From Sclerodactyla briareus (Eukaryota; Echinodermata; Holothuroidea; Dendrochirotida; Sclerodactylidae): 64,000 nt of DNA. Shown here in pieces: positions 1-12,547 of the stretch. The DNA lies in NCBI GenBank assembly GCA_026419785.1, contig JAODTK010004610.1, forward strand, positions 62,001 to 126,000. Direction: 5' to 3'. The position numbers were made by a program, and so were the translations under genes. A model generated the notes under the pieces. The model was given only the letters and a program-made list of their open reading frames with translations. It searched no databases and was not told the origin of the DNA. Numbering within the stretch: position 1 is the stretch's first letter; every line of letters starts with the position of its first letter.

Positions 1-1299
1 CCATGGTGACATCCATTCTGAAGCAGTGTCCGCCTATCTATCCAAGGTCGCCCATATAAGGTTACACGCAACGGAAACTACTTCGGTTGTTCGGCAGATC
101 TGTCACCGCTTTGTAAAACCTGACGGACTGCGAGCTCGGGAAGGCGGAATGGGAAAAGTCCGCCAAAACGACTGGAAGGGTGAGGGTTAAGGCTCATTTA
201 CACGAAACGATTTATCGGGTAAATGAGCTTGTAGAGTCACCAGTGGGCGTACAACAGAGAGGAGAGGGTGCTCAGAACCCTCCTCATCTGCTTGAACCTA
301 GTGCAAGTAAATTTTCAACACGAAAAATACTTTTTCATGTTCAGTAGAGGATACGGATTTTGTTTAGCAAATTTGCAGCAGCATGGCATGTGTCAGAGCT
401 CCGTGAAATGCATTATTTTGCAAATAGGGAGAGTGAGGCTAAATAAATCAGCGACCTCAAATCCCCTAGACAACTATCTCGGTAACACCTGAGTTACCGG
501 TCATAAGGAATCCCTTCTCCCCCGTATGAATATGGGGGATAGAAGGAATTCTTTTTCATTTAAGACCAGCGGAGAGGGGGGCGGGGGGATGGGAGGGATG
601 CAGATTTGTCCAACCCGGTTGGCGCGACCAATATCCGAAGCGAAGCGCCACAACAGGGTGGCGCGGAGCGTAGTTGAAATTCTGGAGTTGTGACACTTCT
701 CAGATCGCCTGGGAAAATGACCCCGTTAGAAGAACCGTTTATAATCACACTATCGGTTGAGAACGAAGTGCCTGCTCGTGGTGAAGGAAACTAGAACAAA
801 AGTGATCTATGCACTAGCTTAACTGGAATAATTTTGTTGGATTGAATGTATGGGGGTTGGTTGTATGAACAACTTATGGGTAGTGAATGTGCATTCCTCT
901 CCTGTCTAAACGGACCATTCATATCAGGCTGTGAGATTGTGATGTACTCTCAATATGGCCTTACACCCAGTCTCTGCAGAGTTTGCCACAGGAATGAGGG
1001 CAACGTCCGCAACCGGCCGTGATTCACGTGACGATGCATGGAAAGAGAAAGAACGCGAAACCGTCGTCAAAAAACTTCGTGCATGATATTCATGGACAAA
1101 GAGCAGGGACCCTCCCATTGTGCCCCCCCCCCTATTCTTGCTGCGGCGCTGAAAATTAGTTCAGAATACTGCGTTTAGTTAGCCCTCCCACCTCTGACGA
1201 TGACCCGTTCGAAAAGTGGGGGAACGAAGTGAACTGCAATTTAACATCCACTAGCGGAGCGCCACCATTGGTTGCCTTACCCAATTTCTTACTACCTTC
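1..1299. other. no gene recognised
   Basis: I see no protein I recognise here. A 10-bp inverted repeat, GCTCATTTAC at 192-201 and its complement at 219-228, could be a transposon end. The stretch around 625-690 and 1,250-1,275 contains the 'GCGAAGCGCCAC' / 'GCGGAGCGCCACCA' motif that recurs at about 6,250, 28,540 and 62,580, so fragments of a dispersed repeat lie here in both orientations. Short ORFs present are not convincing. Confidence 0.5.
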
Positions 1300-1430
1300 C
1301 TAGAACCGCCGGACAATGGCACTTTTGCCGGGCTTGCCGAAATGGCACTTGCCGAATGGCCTTGCCTGTCTTGCCGGAAAATGACACTTGGCCGGGCTTG
1401 CCGGAAATGGCACTTGCCGGGCTTTGTAGA
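1300..1430. repeat. GC-rich minisatellite, ~25-bp unit
   Basis: Imperfect tandem copies of a unit close to GCCGGGCTTGCCGGAAATGG plus CACTT, about five copies with internal shortening. It directly abuts the start of a fossil reverse transcriptase. Small ORFs on both strands here are only the repeat being read as protein. Confidence 0.7.
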
Positions 1431-2535
1431 TTGGTTGATGTTTTTTGGATCTAAGAAGGCATTTGATCAGTAAACCATGAATTTTCATAGAACACTAAAA
1501 TGTACCACTGTCCAGGTCATCGAGTGGTTCGTAATTATTTTTCTAATAAAAAACAACAAGCTATGTGAACATTAACCAATCCGAACTCACGGCCTCTAAC
1601 ATGTGGCGTGACCTCACGGGTCACATATAGGACCAATGCTGTTTCTTTCGTATAAACATTAATGACCTTGACTAGTCTCTCTTACTGTCCCTGGCTGATA
1701 TTGTATGCAGATGATACGACTTTCCGATTTTGTCCGGCAGTCATGTCACCTACTGAAATCTCCAGCAAAATAAAATGAAGACAAAACCAAGAATATACAC
1801 AACCTGGTGTCAGGATAATAACAGTGATTAATTATTAATGCGGCCAAGACTAAAAACGTATGTTACTTATGTACTAGCCATTACAGGGGACCCTATCCTG
1901 AGCCGGATGTTTTGAATATATACATAGAATGGGTTTGCGGGCCTGAGAATACTCACTGAAGAAAATATAAGGAGTTCTTCGAAGTGATTCACATTTAACG
2001 TGGCAACACCATATTATATTCCTACAAGGATGTCATTTTTCAAAGAATATGTCTTACCCCCCACTTGAGTGTTTTATCTAGTTTTTGGGGGTCGTTCTCA
2101 TCGGGACACTCAATAGAATCGAAAAAAATATTGAAAAAAGTGCGCGAAGAAGAGCAAGAATTATACTAGATGCCTCTTTTGATGATAGCTCAGATAAGTT
2201 GTCTATTTGAATTACTAGGTTGGGACACGGTTCGGAAGCGCTCAAACAGAAAAGAGTAAACAATGGTGTAAAAATAACGTAATGGTCAAGTGCCGGATTA
2301 CCTGAAAGAGTTGTTAACTTATACTAATAATCACGACCATACATTGAGATTCACATCCTCTGGTACCTGTACTTAAAACGAGGAAGGGCGGAAAGGTACA
2401 AGAGAAGATTTTATATAGAGGCCGCAAACAGAAACATTTATGGAATGACCTCATAACAATGTAAAGAGAGCCCCCATATGTGTCAATTTAGCAAGCTTTG
2501 AGAACGTTATAAAATGTTCTTAATGATTAGGACGT
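1430..2535 (+). mobile_element. non-LTR retrotransposon, reverse transcriptase to C-terminus, degenerate
   Basis: Recognisable RT pieces occur in order on the plus strand with frame slips between them: KKAFD (motif A region, 1,453-1,467), FSNRKQQA near 1,540, the catalytic box ILYADDTTF at 1,698-1,724, then the C-terminal part with RIILDASFDDSSDKL (2,150-2,200), AGLPERVV, an 'HTLR'-like stretch and LYLKRGRAERYKR (near 2,370-2,410), ending near 2,530. A 20+ base poly-T run and AT-rich DNA follow. Such enzymes copy element RNA into DNA at a nicked target. The endonuclease and ORF1 are absent, as expected for 5' truncation. Several stops and frame shifts make it inactive as read. CR1/L2-like is my inference. 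The minus-strand ORF at 2,078-2,263 is its shadow. Confidence 0.85.
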
Positions 2536-2539
2536 TGTA

Positions 2540-2737
2540 CATTTTTTTTTTTTTTTTTTTTTTTTTTCTAATTTAAAATACTTTTTGAATGATCGTTTTA
2601 GATTGTGTGTGACTTTGGAGTTATTCAGTAATTTTATTTAATTAGCATGTGCAAGGTCTTTTTTCAGCTTGAAATCTGAATTAGGCAATGATCTTCCTTA
2701 CTGTACATATTGTTTATAGATGTTAATATATATTATC

Positions 2738-2769
<32 letters not shown>

Positions 2770-3141
2770 CTATATATATTATATATATATATAAGATATA
2801 TCATATATATCTATATATAATATATATATATATATATTATATATCTATATATATATATATCATATATATATATTAGATATATATATAATCTAATATATTA
2901 TATATATATATATAGTATATATGATATATATATATATATAGATAATTATATATAGATATATATTAGATATATATTATTTATCATATATATCTATATATAT
3001 AATAATATATATATATATATATATAAAAAATAAATCAAATATATAAAATAAAATATATATATATATTATATTAAATAGATATATATATATAATCTATAGT
3101 ATATATATATTATATATTATATAATATAATATATATATGTT
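2540..3141. repeat. poly-T tract and long (AT)n microsatellite
   Basis: A T run of more than 20 bases at about 2,541-2,567, then AT-rich sequence, then a long imperfect TA/TATAT block from about 2,730 to 3,140 with interspersed GATATA and CTATA variants. It lies directly 3' of the RT fossil, so it may have grown from the element's tail; that is inference. Confidence 0.9.
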
Positions 3142-3419
3142 AATTCTTAATTTTTATTGATTTTATGAGTGACAATTCCTTTGAATGGCTACCGAGTTAC
3201 CCCCATACAACGAAGATGACAAAAATAAGATCAAAAACCTCCTCTCGGTGCATGCGGACATCGAAACGTAGCAAAGGCCTCCCTCGAACTTCTCATTGAT
3301 GATGCGTGTCTCACCCCCGCTGCCCACGGTGGGCCAGGTCGTCACGGGCGCACGTGTGTGGGCGCGCCGCAGGCCCGCTCGGGGCTACCAATCCCCCTTT
3401 AGCGCTAAACGATACTTGC
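3142..3419. other. no gene recognised
   Basis: GC content rises after the AT block. Short overlapping ORFs exist on both strands but none resembles a known family. Confidence 0.5.
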
Positions 3420-3535
3420 TGGTATGTTATGTTGTATGTAGGTATGTTATATGTATCTATGTATGTATGTATGTATGTACTGGATGTATGTATGTATGTA
3501 ATGTCTGTATGTATGTTATGTAATGTATGTCACAA
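3420..3535. repeat. (ATGT)n microsatellite
   Basis: Imperfect GTAT/ATGT tetranucleotide array. The same motif recurs at 16,845-16,950, and its complement CATA at 33,712-33,832. The ORFs rich in Y, V, M and C that run through it are repeat artefacts. Confidence 0.9.
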
Positions 3536-3821
3536 CAGACGTACTACCTCTGTAGGGCTGATCAACCCCCGCCCCCCTCGTGTGCCGGCAGCAACCTGAG
3601 TCGACCTTGGCTGAAGGCTCCTGAACATCGTTCATATAGAGCTTGGACGTCACCTCGACTGCGCGCCTGCTGAGGAGCAAGTGGGAGCTGCCGTGGCCCC
3701 ACGTGGTCGTCTGAAGTGTAGAGGGCGCCTTCAGAAGCGGGAGTCGGCCGTTGCCTCAATTAAAGTGGTTAGGAGTGTGCGTGTATGTATCAGTGGTTGT
3801 AGTGGATAACCAGCACATCCG

Positions 3822-3932
3822 GAACCGAGACCGAGACCGAGACCAAGGGTGTCGAGACGAGACCGAGACCGCGACCGAGACCAGCAAAATCTGGTCTCGG
3901 GAACCGGTCTGGACCGAGACCGGTCTCGAGAC
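3822..3932. repeat. (ACCGAG)n hexamer repeat with hairpin
   Basis: Degenerate tandem hexamers of GACCGA. Inside it CCGAGACCAG (3,875-3,884) and CTGGTCTCGG (3,891-3,900) form a perfect 10-bp inverted repeat with a 6-base loop. A further GGTCTGGACCGAGACC arrangement makes the 3' end self-complementary too. In some frames it reads as alternating R and D/E, which explains the ORFs here. Confidence 0.85.
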
Positions 3933-4017
3933 ACGCACACTGGTATGTATGCCTTGTAGGGGGCGTGTGGATGTGAAGTAAGATGGCTGATTGGAGTGCG
4001 TGCACTCATAACCTTGA

Positions 4018-4640
4018 ATGAATTTTCAGTTTCTCATAATTTTCTCCGAGGAGACTTTCCGCCCTTGGGTGTTCCGCAAGGCTCCGTTCTGGGGCCTGTG
4101 AAATCCTGTATGCACACTGGCTATTGACTGATATCATTGGGTCTCACGACGGAATCCACCCTTGATAACCGATGCGGATGACAATCACCTGAACCCAACA
4201 TTTTTTCCATACCTCGTTCACGCGTGTCTAAAACGCTGGGCAGCCGAGCAGGCTTGTTGTTACTATAGATCAGACGCGTGGGACTAAACATGTCCTCCAA
4301 ACCTGTTGTCCGCGTCTCCACTGACTGCCGATTAAAGATCGTATTCATTTTCAGATTCTCCTACTACATACACAGCATTCCATGGTCTTACCCCTGTCTA
4401 GTCAGTGACCTGATCAATATTTCGAGAAGCACAATAAGCTAATTTCAGCAGCAGTTACCTCGACCAAGACCTAGTATTCATAAACCATTCCATGGATGTA
4501 TACTTTTTTCGTGGTTGCCCGACTCTGTGGAACACTCGCCCTATCGCATGCGCTTGCTCACATTGTTGAGGCTTCTCCTAAACACGCCCATGCAAAAACA
4601 CTCTCTTTATTTCGTTGGTAGTTTTTTTTTTTTTCTAATA
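4018..4640 (+). mobile_element. non-LTR retrotransposon RT fragment (motif B to C-terminus), degenerate
   Basis: LGVPQGSVLGP at 4,065-4,097 is the hallmark RT motif B box. It is followed by a damaged catalytic box read as ADDNHL at about 4,168-4,185, a stretch like LKRWAAE near 4,225-4,250, and a C-terminal sequence resembling the 'FPRVARLWNTLP' block at about 4,490-4,540. Frame shifts and internal deletions separate the parts, and upstream RT and endonuclease domains are missing. It ends at a T run near 4,621-4,634. CR1/L2-like affiliation is inferred from the motif style. Confidence 0.75.
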
Positions 4641-5384
4641 TCACTCTTTTTTGTATTGTGATTGTGCCCCATCCTGATGCATCGCGTATTTACAATCATT
4701 TATTGATTATTTCTATTAACTTAATACATTGTTTCCCTTTCCTCATTTGTGATTTTTTCCTTTGTGTCTCGTATATATCGTTCCTTTTTCAACTTTCAGC
4801 AAGGAGAATGAAGGAGGGCGGAGAGGGAGACGCGGGAACATTTATGTAATAACATGCTATCAGGGAAGTAATAATAAATGCCATTGCGCGAATGAACACA
4901 ACCATTGCTATTGCCGTCACAACCGCGCGATAGTGGTCAGCCTTTCTCTTTGTGATCCCACGCGGTATTCTTCCTTGGAACCGAATTATTACTCATCAAA
5001 AACAACAAAAACACCCACTTGCGTGAATCAATGCCTGGAAGTTGTAATCCATGGAGGGGGGGGGGGGGGACTCTTCACGTAATTACTGACGAGCGCTCAT
5101 TTTTTCCCGAATAGATGCAATAAACACCTCTCCCAAAACGAGAGTAAAATTTCCCGGGTGGAAATTACGCAACTCCTGAACAAGATTCTCTTATTTGTCA
5201 GTTTGTTAACGTAACCCTATAGCCCACAACTAATTTCCATTCTGCCTTTGAATGTTCGATAAATAGCAAGATATATTGAATATGAATTCCATCGTTCGAT
5301 AACCGTAACCTCATCTAAGAGAAGAACTTCATTCGAAATCACAAACAACTCAAATTTCTATTCGTGGAGAAGATGGGCGCCACA
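4641..5384. other. no gene recognised
   Basis: Low-complexity T-rich DNA at the start, then unassigned sequence with a G run near 5,055-5,068 and another at 5,389. About 5,280-5,360 resembles 55,270-55,345 (a shared '...TCGTTCGATA...CTCATCTA...AGAAGAACTTCA' pattern), so part is a dispersed repeat. Confidence 0.5.
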
Positions 5385-6300
5385 TGTGGGGGGGGGGGGA
5401 CATGTCCCCTACTTTTCAAAGTGGGGGTCTCATATCGTTTGTCCCGCCCCCACTTTTCCGGACCATAATAAAAATATAGGCACATGCCCGATTGTTTAAA
5501 TCACTCTAAACTGATTCATTTTGTATCACCAAACAATAATCGCGTTGGAATTGTCTTAAGTCCCTAAGTCCAGGTGCGGCACCCCCCGGTAAAGATCTGG
5601 ACCCGACTAGGGGCGAGTCGAATGATTACCCATGTTTCATACTGGGTTACCGAATTTTAAATCGAATAGTCAAAATTACATATTCTTTAAATGTCTTAGC
5701 GCGCATGGCGTTTTCTCCAGGCTTTGTTGGCTAAATCCTGCGATGTTAATGCTTCGAATCATTTTGTTCACTTGAATAATTCAGAGCCTTGGGGGCAGAC
5801 GGCCATCCCCCCAGTTTGTCCTGAGATGAAAAATTCGGGCGAAACTCCGTGGAAAATTTGGGAGGAAAAAGGCAAAGTGAAAAAAAAGCCCGGAAGAAAG
5901 CTCGCGCGCGCCGTCGTTTCAGTGACTGACTTTGTAATTCGGGTAACAAATTTTTCTTGCTCCCCAATTTGAATAGTCCCGTACGCCTATGGCGTACGAG
6001 AACCGTTCGGTAGACCCTGGATCCCACGCAAACAAAGCCAGACTGAAAAGGTATAAAAAGTCCTGTGTGATATGCTGTAAATCATCTTAGTTTTGCACAA
6101 TGACAACTTCTTTGGCTGTCTTTTACTCAACAAATCAAAACACACGTAAGAATGGGTTCTATATGAGCTTGGCAAGTGCCGTTTCCGTCTATCTGGAGAG
6201 TATGAAAATCTGAAATTTTTCTGGATACGTTCGCGCCAACCGATAGTGGCGCTCCGCTTAGATGGTCACTTGCATTCGATTTGTTCCCCCCCCCCCAATT
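5385..6300 (+). repeat. dispersed repeat family X, copy 1
   Basis: Shares a long, direct-orientation, indel-rich match with 60,296-61,370: GGGACATGTCCCC, then a CCCACTTTTCCGGACC block, GATCTGGACCCGACTAGG, CTTGGGGGCAGAC, GAAAAATTCGGGCGAA and CATATAGAACC-like stretches occur in the same order in both. It ends with 'GTGGCGCTCCGCTTAGATGG' near 6,248, a terminal module also found at 28,540 and 62,580. No transposase is visible, so I infer a non-autonomous mobile element. Short ORFs in both copies are non-homologous in frame and look fortuitous. Confidence 0.8.
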
Positions 6301-6640
6301 TTCCAAAACGATCGACGCCCCTGGTGATCATTCCGGCGAGTCCCATTCCCAAAAAAGCATCGCAACAATTAATGTTTTCGCCACAGAGACCTGTTCCAAC
6401 TAATTACGAATTTGGACCTAATACTAATGTGTTCAACAGATTTTTTTTTTTCAATTTTGGTTTATGAATCAGTCGATACAATAGAATTACTACAGCATGG
6501 GTAGCTTCGCGGCTGGAAGGGGACATTAAATAACGCTGAATGGAACTTTGAACCGTAGTCGTCCCGTGTGAATCGCGTGGTAGTCCGAGTTCAAATGACA
6601 TGATATAGCAAGAGGCGCACTGGGAGCTTTGTCGGGGGGG
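6301..6640 (-). repeat. dispersed repeat shared with 55,385-55,600
   Basis: 'CTAATTACGAATTTGGACCTAATACT', a T run, a 'CAATTTTGGTTT' stretch, 'ATCAGTC' and 'GAATGGAA' appear in the same order here and at 55,430-55,600. The copies are short and diverged. Strand assignment is arbitrary and I cannot name the family. Confidence 0.6.
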
Positions 6641-8001
6641 GGGGGTGGTCTGGATCCGAGGGAGTGCGCCCCCATTTATAACCTCACCCTCCCTATTGGC
6701 AAGTAAATGCACTTTATGGGCCATAACCATGCTGTTCCCCCCCCCCCCCCCACCCCCCCCCCACTATCTGATAAACTTTAACAGCAGTAAAACGTGTACT
6801 GTGAACAGTGAAAAGTGTTTTTTGTTTGAAAAAAAATAGGTCACATGGGCAATACGTACGCCAACCCAATTGTACTGAGTTTGAACAAATATATAATAAT
6901 TATACTAGATACTATGCTGTCTTTCCGAGCACTGTTTCACAATTTCCGCGGGATACACCAATGTGGGAAAAAACCCCCCCAAAAATCCCCTTTTTTTTCC
7001 CCCCCCTTTCCTTCGAATAATTAGTGTATAAATAGGCATACGCGGCACTGCTAACGGTTGACACATTATATAATATTATCATAATATCTTATTTGCTTGG
7101 AGTTCAAGTTCTAGGCCTTATAAGTACTGTATGCCATCTGAAGGGCGGGGGGTAATCACTCGAACTTAAATTGGAACTTATACGTCGAAGGCACTTTATT
7201 CTTCCGTAGATAACGGTATATCGTCACTACGATAATTTGATAGAACAATACCGTTAACGGTTTTCGTGTCGTGACGTCACGGCACCTTACGTTTCTCGCC
7301 AGTCCGATGCCTCTGCAATTTGGTCGCACTATGGGTAAAGAGTATCATCTTACAACGTATATATTGCTTGCTTCTAGAAAATGTAATTTGATATCGTAAT
7401 ATACGTATTTGCTTAGTCTATCTTGTCAGGATTGTATGTTTGGTGTTTGACGGCAAAGTCTCGTAGCGTACAGACTATATTAAGCCCATATCCTCCGATT
7501 ATCATCCAGCGCAACCCATTGTTTGTAGTTGGGAGACGTGCTAACAGTCTAAAGCAACGGATCAACCAATTTGGGTGCAATGCAATACACACTGCGCAGG
7601 CTCTCATAAGAGTGAGGGCTGACCTAATCCCAGTCGTTTCGCATTGTGGTATCAACATAACCTATTTCTCCATACATACACAGAAATGGCTTAGGCCCAT
7701 GCTATTTTTTCCACTGTTGCCCAATCACGGGACCTACACTACCAAACGGCGATTTGAAGTTGCGCTTCTGACCTTATCCCCTAAAATTTTGGTCGTGTTT
7801 CTAAAGAGTGCGTGCATAGGGTCTTTCCTGGAGGCTTTTCGCTCGCAATGCAGCAATCAGTAGGGCGAAATTAACCAGAGCAAAGAAAAAAACCATCAAG
7901 TCATCAGGCATGTCGGCCTAAAGATGAAGTAATCTTCAATTTTGTATTAACAACAACATTTTTCCAGAATGAACAACTTAATCTAAGATGTCACGGCAGT
8001 C
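6641..8001. other. no gene recognised; homopolymer clusters
   Basis: Long C runs at 6,737-6,762 and alternating C, A and T runs at 6,969-7,010. Two overlapping ORFs near 7,413-7,863 (146 aa plus, 81 aa minus) match nothing I know, have no clear splice sites around them and are probably chance. Confidence 0.5.
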
Positions 8002-8041
8002 GTGGGACAACTAATTAGGCCTGCCTAATTAGTCGTCCCAC
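8002..8041. repeat. 19-bp near-perfect hairpin
   Basis: GTGGGACAACTAATTAGGC (8,002-8,020) and its complement (8,023-8,041) are separated by two bases, with one mismatch. It could be a fused pair of MITE ends or a transcript hairpin. Nothing around it suggests a terminator-dependent gene. Confidence 0.85.
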
Positions 8042-9480
8042 CTGGAATCATCCTGACAACATGACGTACTTGCATCTAATTATTATTTATCTAGCCACAA
8101 CTATTGGGCCTATGATTACAAGGATGTATCTTATCGAGCCACTAAGGTGGTGAGATGTCAGCGTAATCCGCTCGTACAACATCTGACAGCTGCGTGGAGT
8201 ATGCCTCACAAATGTAGGCCTACTTGATCTAATTTTTAAACGATTTTTTCATTTCATTCAGCAGGAACCATACCATCATGCTTTTCCGACTAGTTCCGAC
8301 TAATGTTAGTTTACATTTCCGTCATTCATGATGGAAGTGTTGTTTAACAGGTAAGTGAAGGCTTTCTTCGTCCACATTCCTGACATTTGTTCCGTTCACG
8401 AAACATCCTCGAGAAACGTATTGCAATGTAGCAACCACTTGGGGTGTGGAGTAAGAAGCCATAGGCCTATGCTATATTTTCTTCGGTTTTAAGCAAATTT
8501 CCTAGCCACCCTCCCAATTTTCTAATATTCCATCTGAATATCACACGTTTTGGGAAGAACGGAACTGAGCTGAGTTCCAAAAGTAAACGAGTTCAGTTCC
8601 TTCCGAGCAGAGAATAAGTGGTTCGGAAATTGAAAGTAAAACTCGTGGAGAGTTTGTATACGTAGTTCAGAATTTCCTTTGTGAAATAGCATTAAATGAA
8701 TTATGTTTATTTTGTATGATTCGTCAAGAAGCAGGGGAGTTTCGTTATTTGGATCATATGCACTGAAAAAACAACAAAAAACAACAAACAAGAAGCAACT
8801 ATGCGAGATGTGTTTTAAAGGGCAGGTAAGAGTTTGTGAGGTTTCTGTTCAGAAAAAACACAAAAGAAGATCCATGTGTGAGCACAGTGAACTTAGCAAA
8901 GAGTAGACCAGTAGTGTCGCCCGAGGGAGGGGGAGAGAGGGGATCAGAAGTGGCGCATACCCCAGAAAAAAAATTGAGTATGACACAAATAATCGAAAAC
9001 GAAAAATGTGTATACGGCCATAATTTCACTGCCGAAATATACCCGATTGCATTGGGCAAACCCTCCCCAGGGAACTGGCATTTCACAACATCACGAAAAT
9101 TCCAAGAGTTCATAGTTCCGAGAAACAAAACAAAAAAGTATTTACGGCACCAAGTTTTACTGCAAAAGATGATAAATGTCGCCACCAGATTGCATATGAG
9201 ATTCTTAATATCAAGGATGCGCCATTAGCCTTCACCCTCAAATAGCATGTGGTCACTCAGAGCAAGTAGGCAATCTATGGAAGGCCAAATAGGAATTTCA
9301 GCGAATAAAATTGATTTTTATTGGCGGAAAATAGGAACATTTAGTCAAATTTGTCAAGAAGAAGACGTTAAAAAAGGTATGGGGGACAACATTACTAAAT
9401 TTCAGAGATAAGGCACAGGACAAGTAGGAAGATAAATTGAAATTTACAAGTTTTTTCAATACATTGCTAACACAAAACTG
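8042..9480. other. no gene recognised
   Basis: AT-rich unassigned DNA. Opposed ORFs at 8,799-9,185 (minus, 128 aa) and 8,836-9,228 (plus, 130 aa) overlap almost entirely. Neither carries a motif I recognise, and at most one could be real. Confidence 0.45.
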
Positions 9481-10740
9481 CCCCCCACCCCGAAGTAGCC
9501 CGGCATGAACCTCAACATGCTTTTTGCGAAAAGGTCAATGTTGATCACGTGTCACTGCAGCCCGGTACGGCTCCAGACCAAAACCGGAAGTCTGGACGAC
9601 ACCACTGGGATATAAAAGCCGGGCTGGGTCGAATCCTATCCAGAGGGGTAGGAAGGGATTATTTGAATAGGTGGGTGGAGTAGTGATGACTGACATGGAG
9701 GAAAAATCACCTGTTAGATGCAGTTTGATGCCCAATGTAGAACACTTGCAACACTTGCCTCCACTCGGCTGGTTTTGAGAATCAATTTGCGTTTCACCAA
9801 AGCTGGAAAAACTTCACATCACAAGTCGCCGTGATGTCAATTGAGTCAATTGAGTCAAATCAGCCACACCAAACACTTCATACTTTTTGCATGTGTTTGG
9901 CCGTTTGCACTGGGTCCCCAGTACTTAGTATTCCATTGGGGAAATTTTGACATCTCCAGATGATGGCCGATGATGCAATGTGAGCAATATAGCACAATCC
10001 CTCTAAGCAGGTAAGTTACCAACTCCGTTTTGGAGATGAATTTTGTGTATCATATGGTCTTATATCTTGGGAAAATGCGGGCATTACGGTGGCGTAGATT
10101 GCAGTGTGGGGCCTGAAAACCCATCATGGTTCATAATTAGTTGCATATAATCAGTTTAGTCCGAGTAACATGAACATCCCATTTTCAGGACGGTAGCCTT
10201 TGATGCAAGTGTTGATAAGACACCTAAACACTCTCTCCGTTTCAGTGAAAATTATTTAGTGTTTCACTATAGGTTCGAGTCTTGGAAAAAGTGCATATTT
10301 CGGGTGGCTGTTGAGTAATTTGATGCAATATCGCACACTTTGTAACTGCCACATCGTTTGATATTTTGTCATAAGGTTGGTCTTGGCAAGTTGTTACAGT
10401 TTTGCAGTGGACGGTGATTCACCTGGGCATATAGCACACTAAACACATGATGATTGCAGCTCCGATTGGGCATAATCTCGCATTTCCAGGGATTTTCCGC
10501 TCTCAATGCGCGGTTATACGGGGATTTACCATCCGTTCTAATCATGCAACACGGGAAGTCTTTTCGAGGTGATACTGGGGTCTATTTTACATCACATTTC
10601 TGTGCGATATCGGAAGCTGGTGTCGCGTTTTCGTATGATAGTAACAACATGATGAGCCCGCCCATTCACCAAAACAAGAATGGTCTCTGGATTCGTGTCC
10701 GATTTTTGCGTTTCCAGATGCGAATATGAGGGCGAAGCGC
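9481..10740. other. no gene recognised; degenerate repeats
   Basis: Recurring 'TTGATGCAA' / 'GATGATGCAATG' and 'ATATAGCACA' / 'ATATCGCACAC' motifs between 9,960 and 10,450 suggest an old tandem or dispersed repeat too decayed to give a unit length by eye. The 91-codon ORF at 10,454-10,729 is unassigned. Confidence 0.4.
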
Positions 10741-12487
10741 GAATTCCCTTCGGCGTGAGTCAAGGGCCCGCCTCAGAGCAGGAAGCTGTCGGATTTGCTA
10801 GATCCTATTTTTAGCAGTCAAGCTGAAATGCTGAGGATCATCTGGAGCATTTTGTCGTGATTTTGTCGATAATACTACCAGAAAAAGTACAGGGGGAATC
10901 CGTCTTAGGTCTCTGGAAGCTGTAGGATTCAGACGAGTGCAAGTATGGAGGCTCATTTGGGCAACATTTATCGGGGTTCCGGTTGGACAAGATTCAAGAA
11001 AATTATCAAGGAGAGTCATTTAACTCTTGTGCATATGAAAGACGTCTTACGGGAGTTGACATCAGCACAGGTCTAGCCGACGTCGTTATCGCAAAGAATC
11101 CCGAAATGAAGGATCTAAACAAGCATAAGGTATGCAACGCGACCGATTTCACCGGGACTGGTCTACGAAACATAGGGTGGGAGGGGGGGGGGGGGGATCA
11201 AATGCTAAAAAATCGCATCTCCGAAGAGGGCGCGGCTGAACCGGCATCCCCTCCCCCCCCCCCCCCCCCCACCTCCTTGATCAGCGCCTGATGTAGGCGG
11301 TGGTATGGCACCTCAAAAGACATCAACTAAAGAGAATGATGCATTATTTAATGAGAAATGAGAAGAAAGAGTCGAAGAGGGAGGGGCGGATCATACTTCC
11401 GCCGCAGCTTTGTATGCAGGGTGGGCGGGTTTATGGCCCTGATGCTCTTTCATGGGGCCCTAGCGGGAAGTGCAAGCAGCTGAATGGAGTATATCCCTGT
11501 TTTTCGCACTCCTAGGAACTGCAAGTGGCCTAGGCAGCGAGGTGACATTCAGGGACTTCAGAAACTGAAAAATAGGAGAAGTAGAGCGATGAGAAGATTC
11601 ATGACGGATTTTGGACCTATGACTCGATAAAACCGGAGGCTCCCGTCCCCAATTCCCCCTCAGATAAAATGATAGCTTCAGATATATTGAAGCTATAAAT
11701 GGCTATGTAGCGGGGTAAGTCGGCCTAGTATCCTTCACGAGAAACTACAGATGCGGTAATACCGACTGAATTACCGATTTTTTTTTTTTTTTTTGGGGGG
11801 GGGGGGAGGGGGTGTGGGACACAGAACATGGTCGATTTGCCTTCTTTTGTGCCACAATTGCTCGACTAATCGGAGTTGCTCGTTATACCATAGTAACCCA
11901 GTGTTCATTTCCAGAGAATTGTTCGACAGCAGTGTCATGGCATCCATGTACAGTTGAGTGATTACTGAAACAGATCCATCTGTTTTATTTGCATGCTGTC
12001 TCCACAACACCCTGGGAAATTGCGGGACGGGTGTAGTTTATGGACATAACGACAGAACCAACAGATGATTCAAACACACGAGTCCTGCAGAAAAATTTTT
12101 AAAATCTTCTGATGGACTAGGTAGGTTAATACAAAAAAAAAAAAGAAAAATCGAAAGTCAAAGGCACTGCCCCGTCGAAGTAAATGAATTGACATTTTTT
12201 TATTATGCATGTAACACTCCCCCCCCCCCCTTCTCTGTCTAACAAGCTCTTATGCCTGTTTGGTGGACGTAACCAGTATTGTATTGCGAATTTGACCATA
12301 TACCGTAATTTATAGAGTTGCTTTGCAAAAAAATCGTCGTGACGTCTTGGGAACTCCGCCGTCAATTCTCGACAGATGCATATACGCAGGCCTTATCGTC
12401 CCTTCTACGGGAGAGTGGCATTTTTTTTTTTTTTCATTCATGTTTTTTAATTTATTTATTTTTAAAGAAATTAAATTTATTTATTAT
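10741..12487. other. no gene recognised; homopolymers
   Basis: Contains a G run at 11,180-11,194, a C run at 11,249-11,272, a T-run joined to a G-run at 11,779-11,808, and a C run at 12,218-12,231. Minus ORFs at 11,771-12,010 and 12,126-12,365 begin or end in these runs and carry no recognisable domain. Confidence 0.5.
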
Positions 12488-12547
12488 ATATTAGTTAGTT
12501 AGTTAGTTAGTTAGTGAGTTCGTTTAGTTAGTTAGTTTAGTTAGTTA
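12488..12547. repeat. (TTAG)n microsatellite
   Basis: Imperfect TTAG tetramers preceded by AT-rich ATTTATT repeats. The unit is not the TTAGG of arthropods nor the TTAGGG of other animals, so it is not telomeric. Confidence 0.85.

Noticed and set aside
2078..2263. Minus ORF of 61 codons with a hydrophobic start
   Set aside because: Antisense to RT sequence RIILDASFDDSSDKL on the plus strand.
3731..4009. Arginine/aspartate-rich proteins on both strands
   Set aside because: Translations of the ACCGAG hexamer repeat.
9595..9660. tRNA-like B box (GGTCGAATCC)
   Set aside because: No matching A box or cloverleaf arms at proper spacing were found.
12488..12547. Interstitial telomere repeat
   Set aside because: The unit is TTAG, not TTAGG or TTAGGG.
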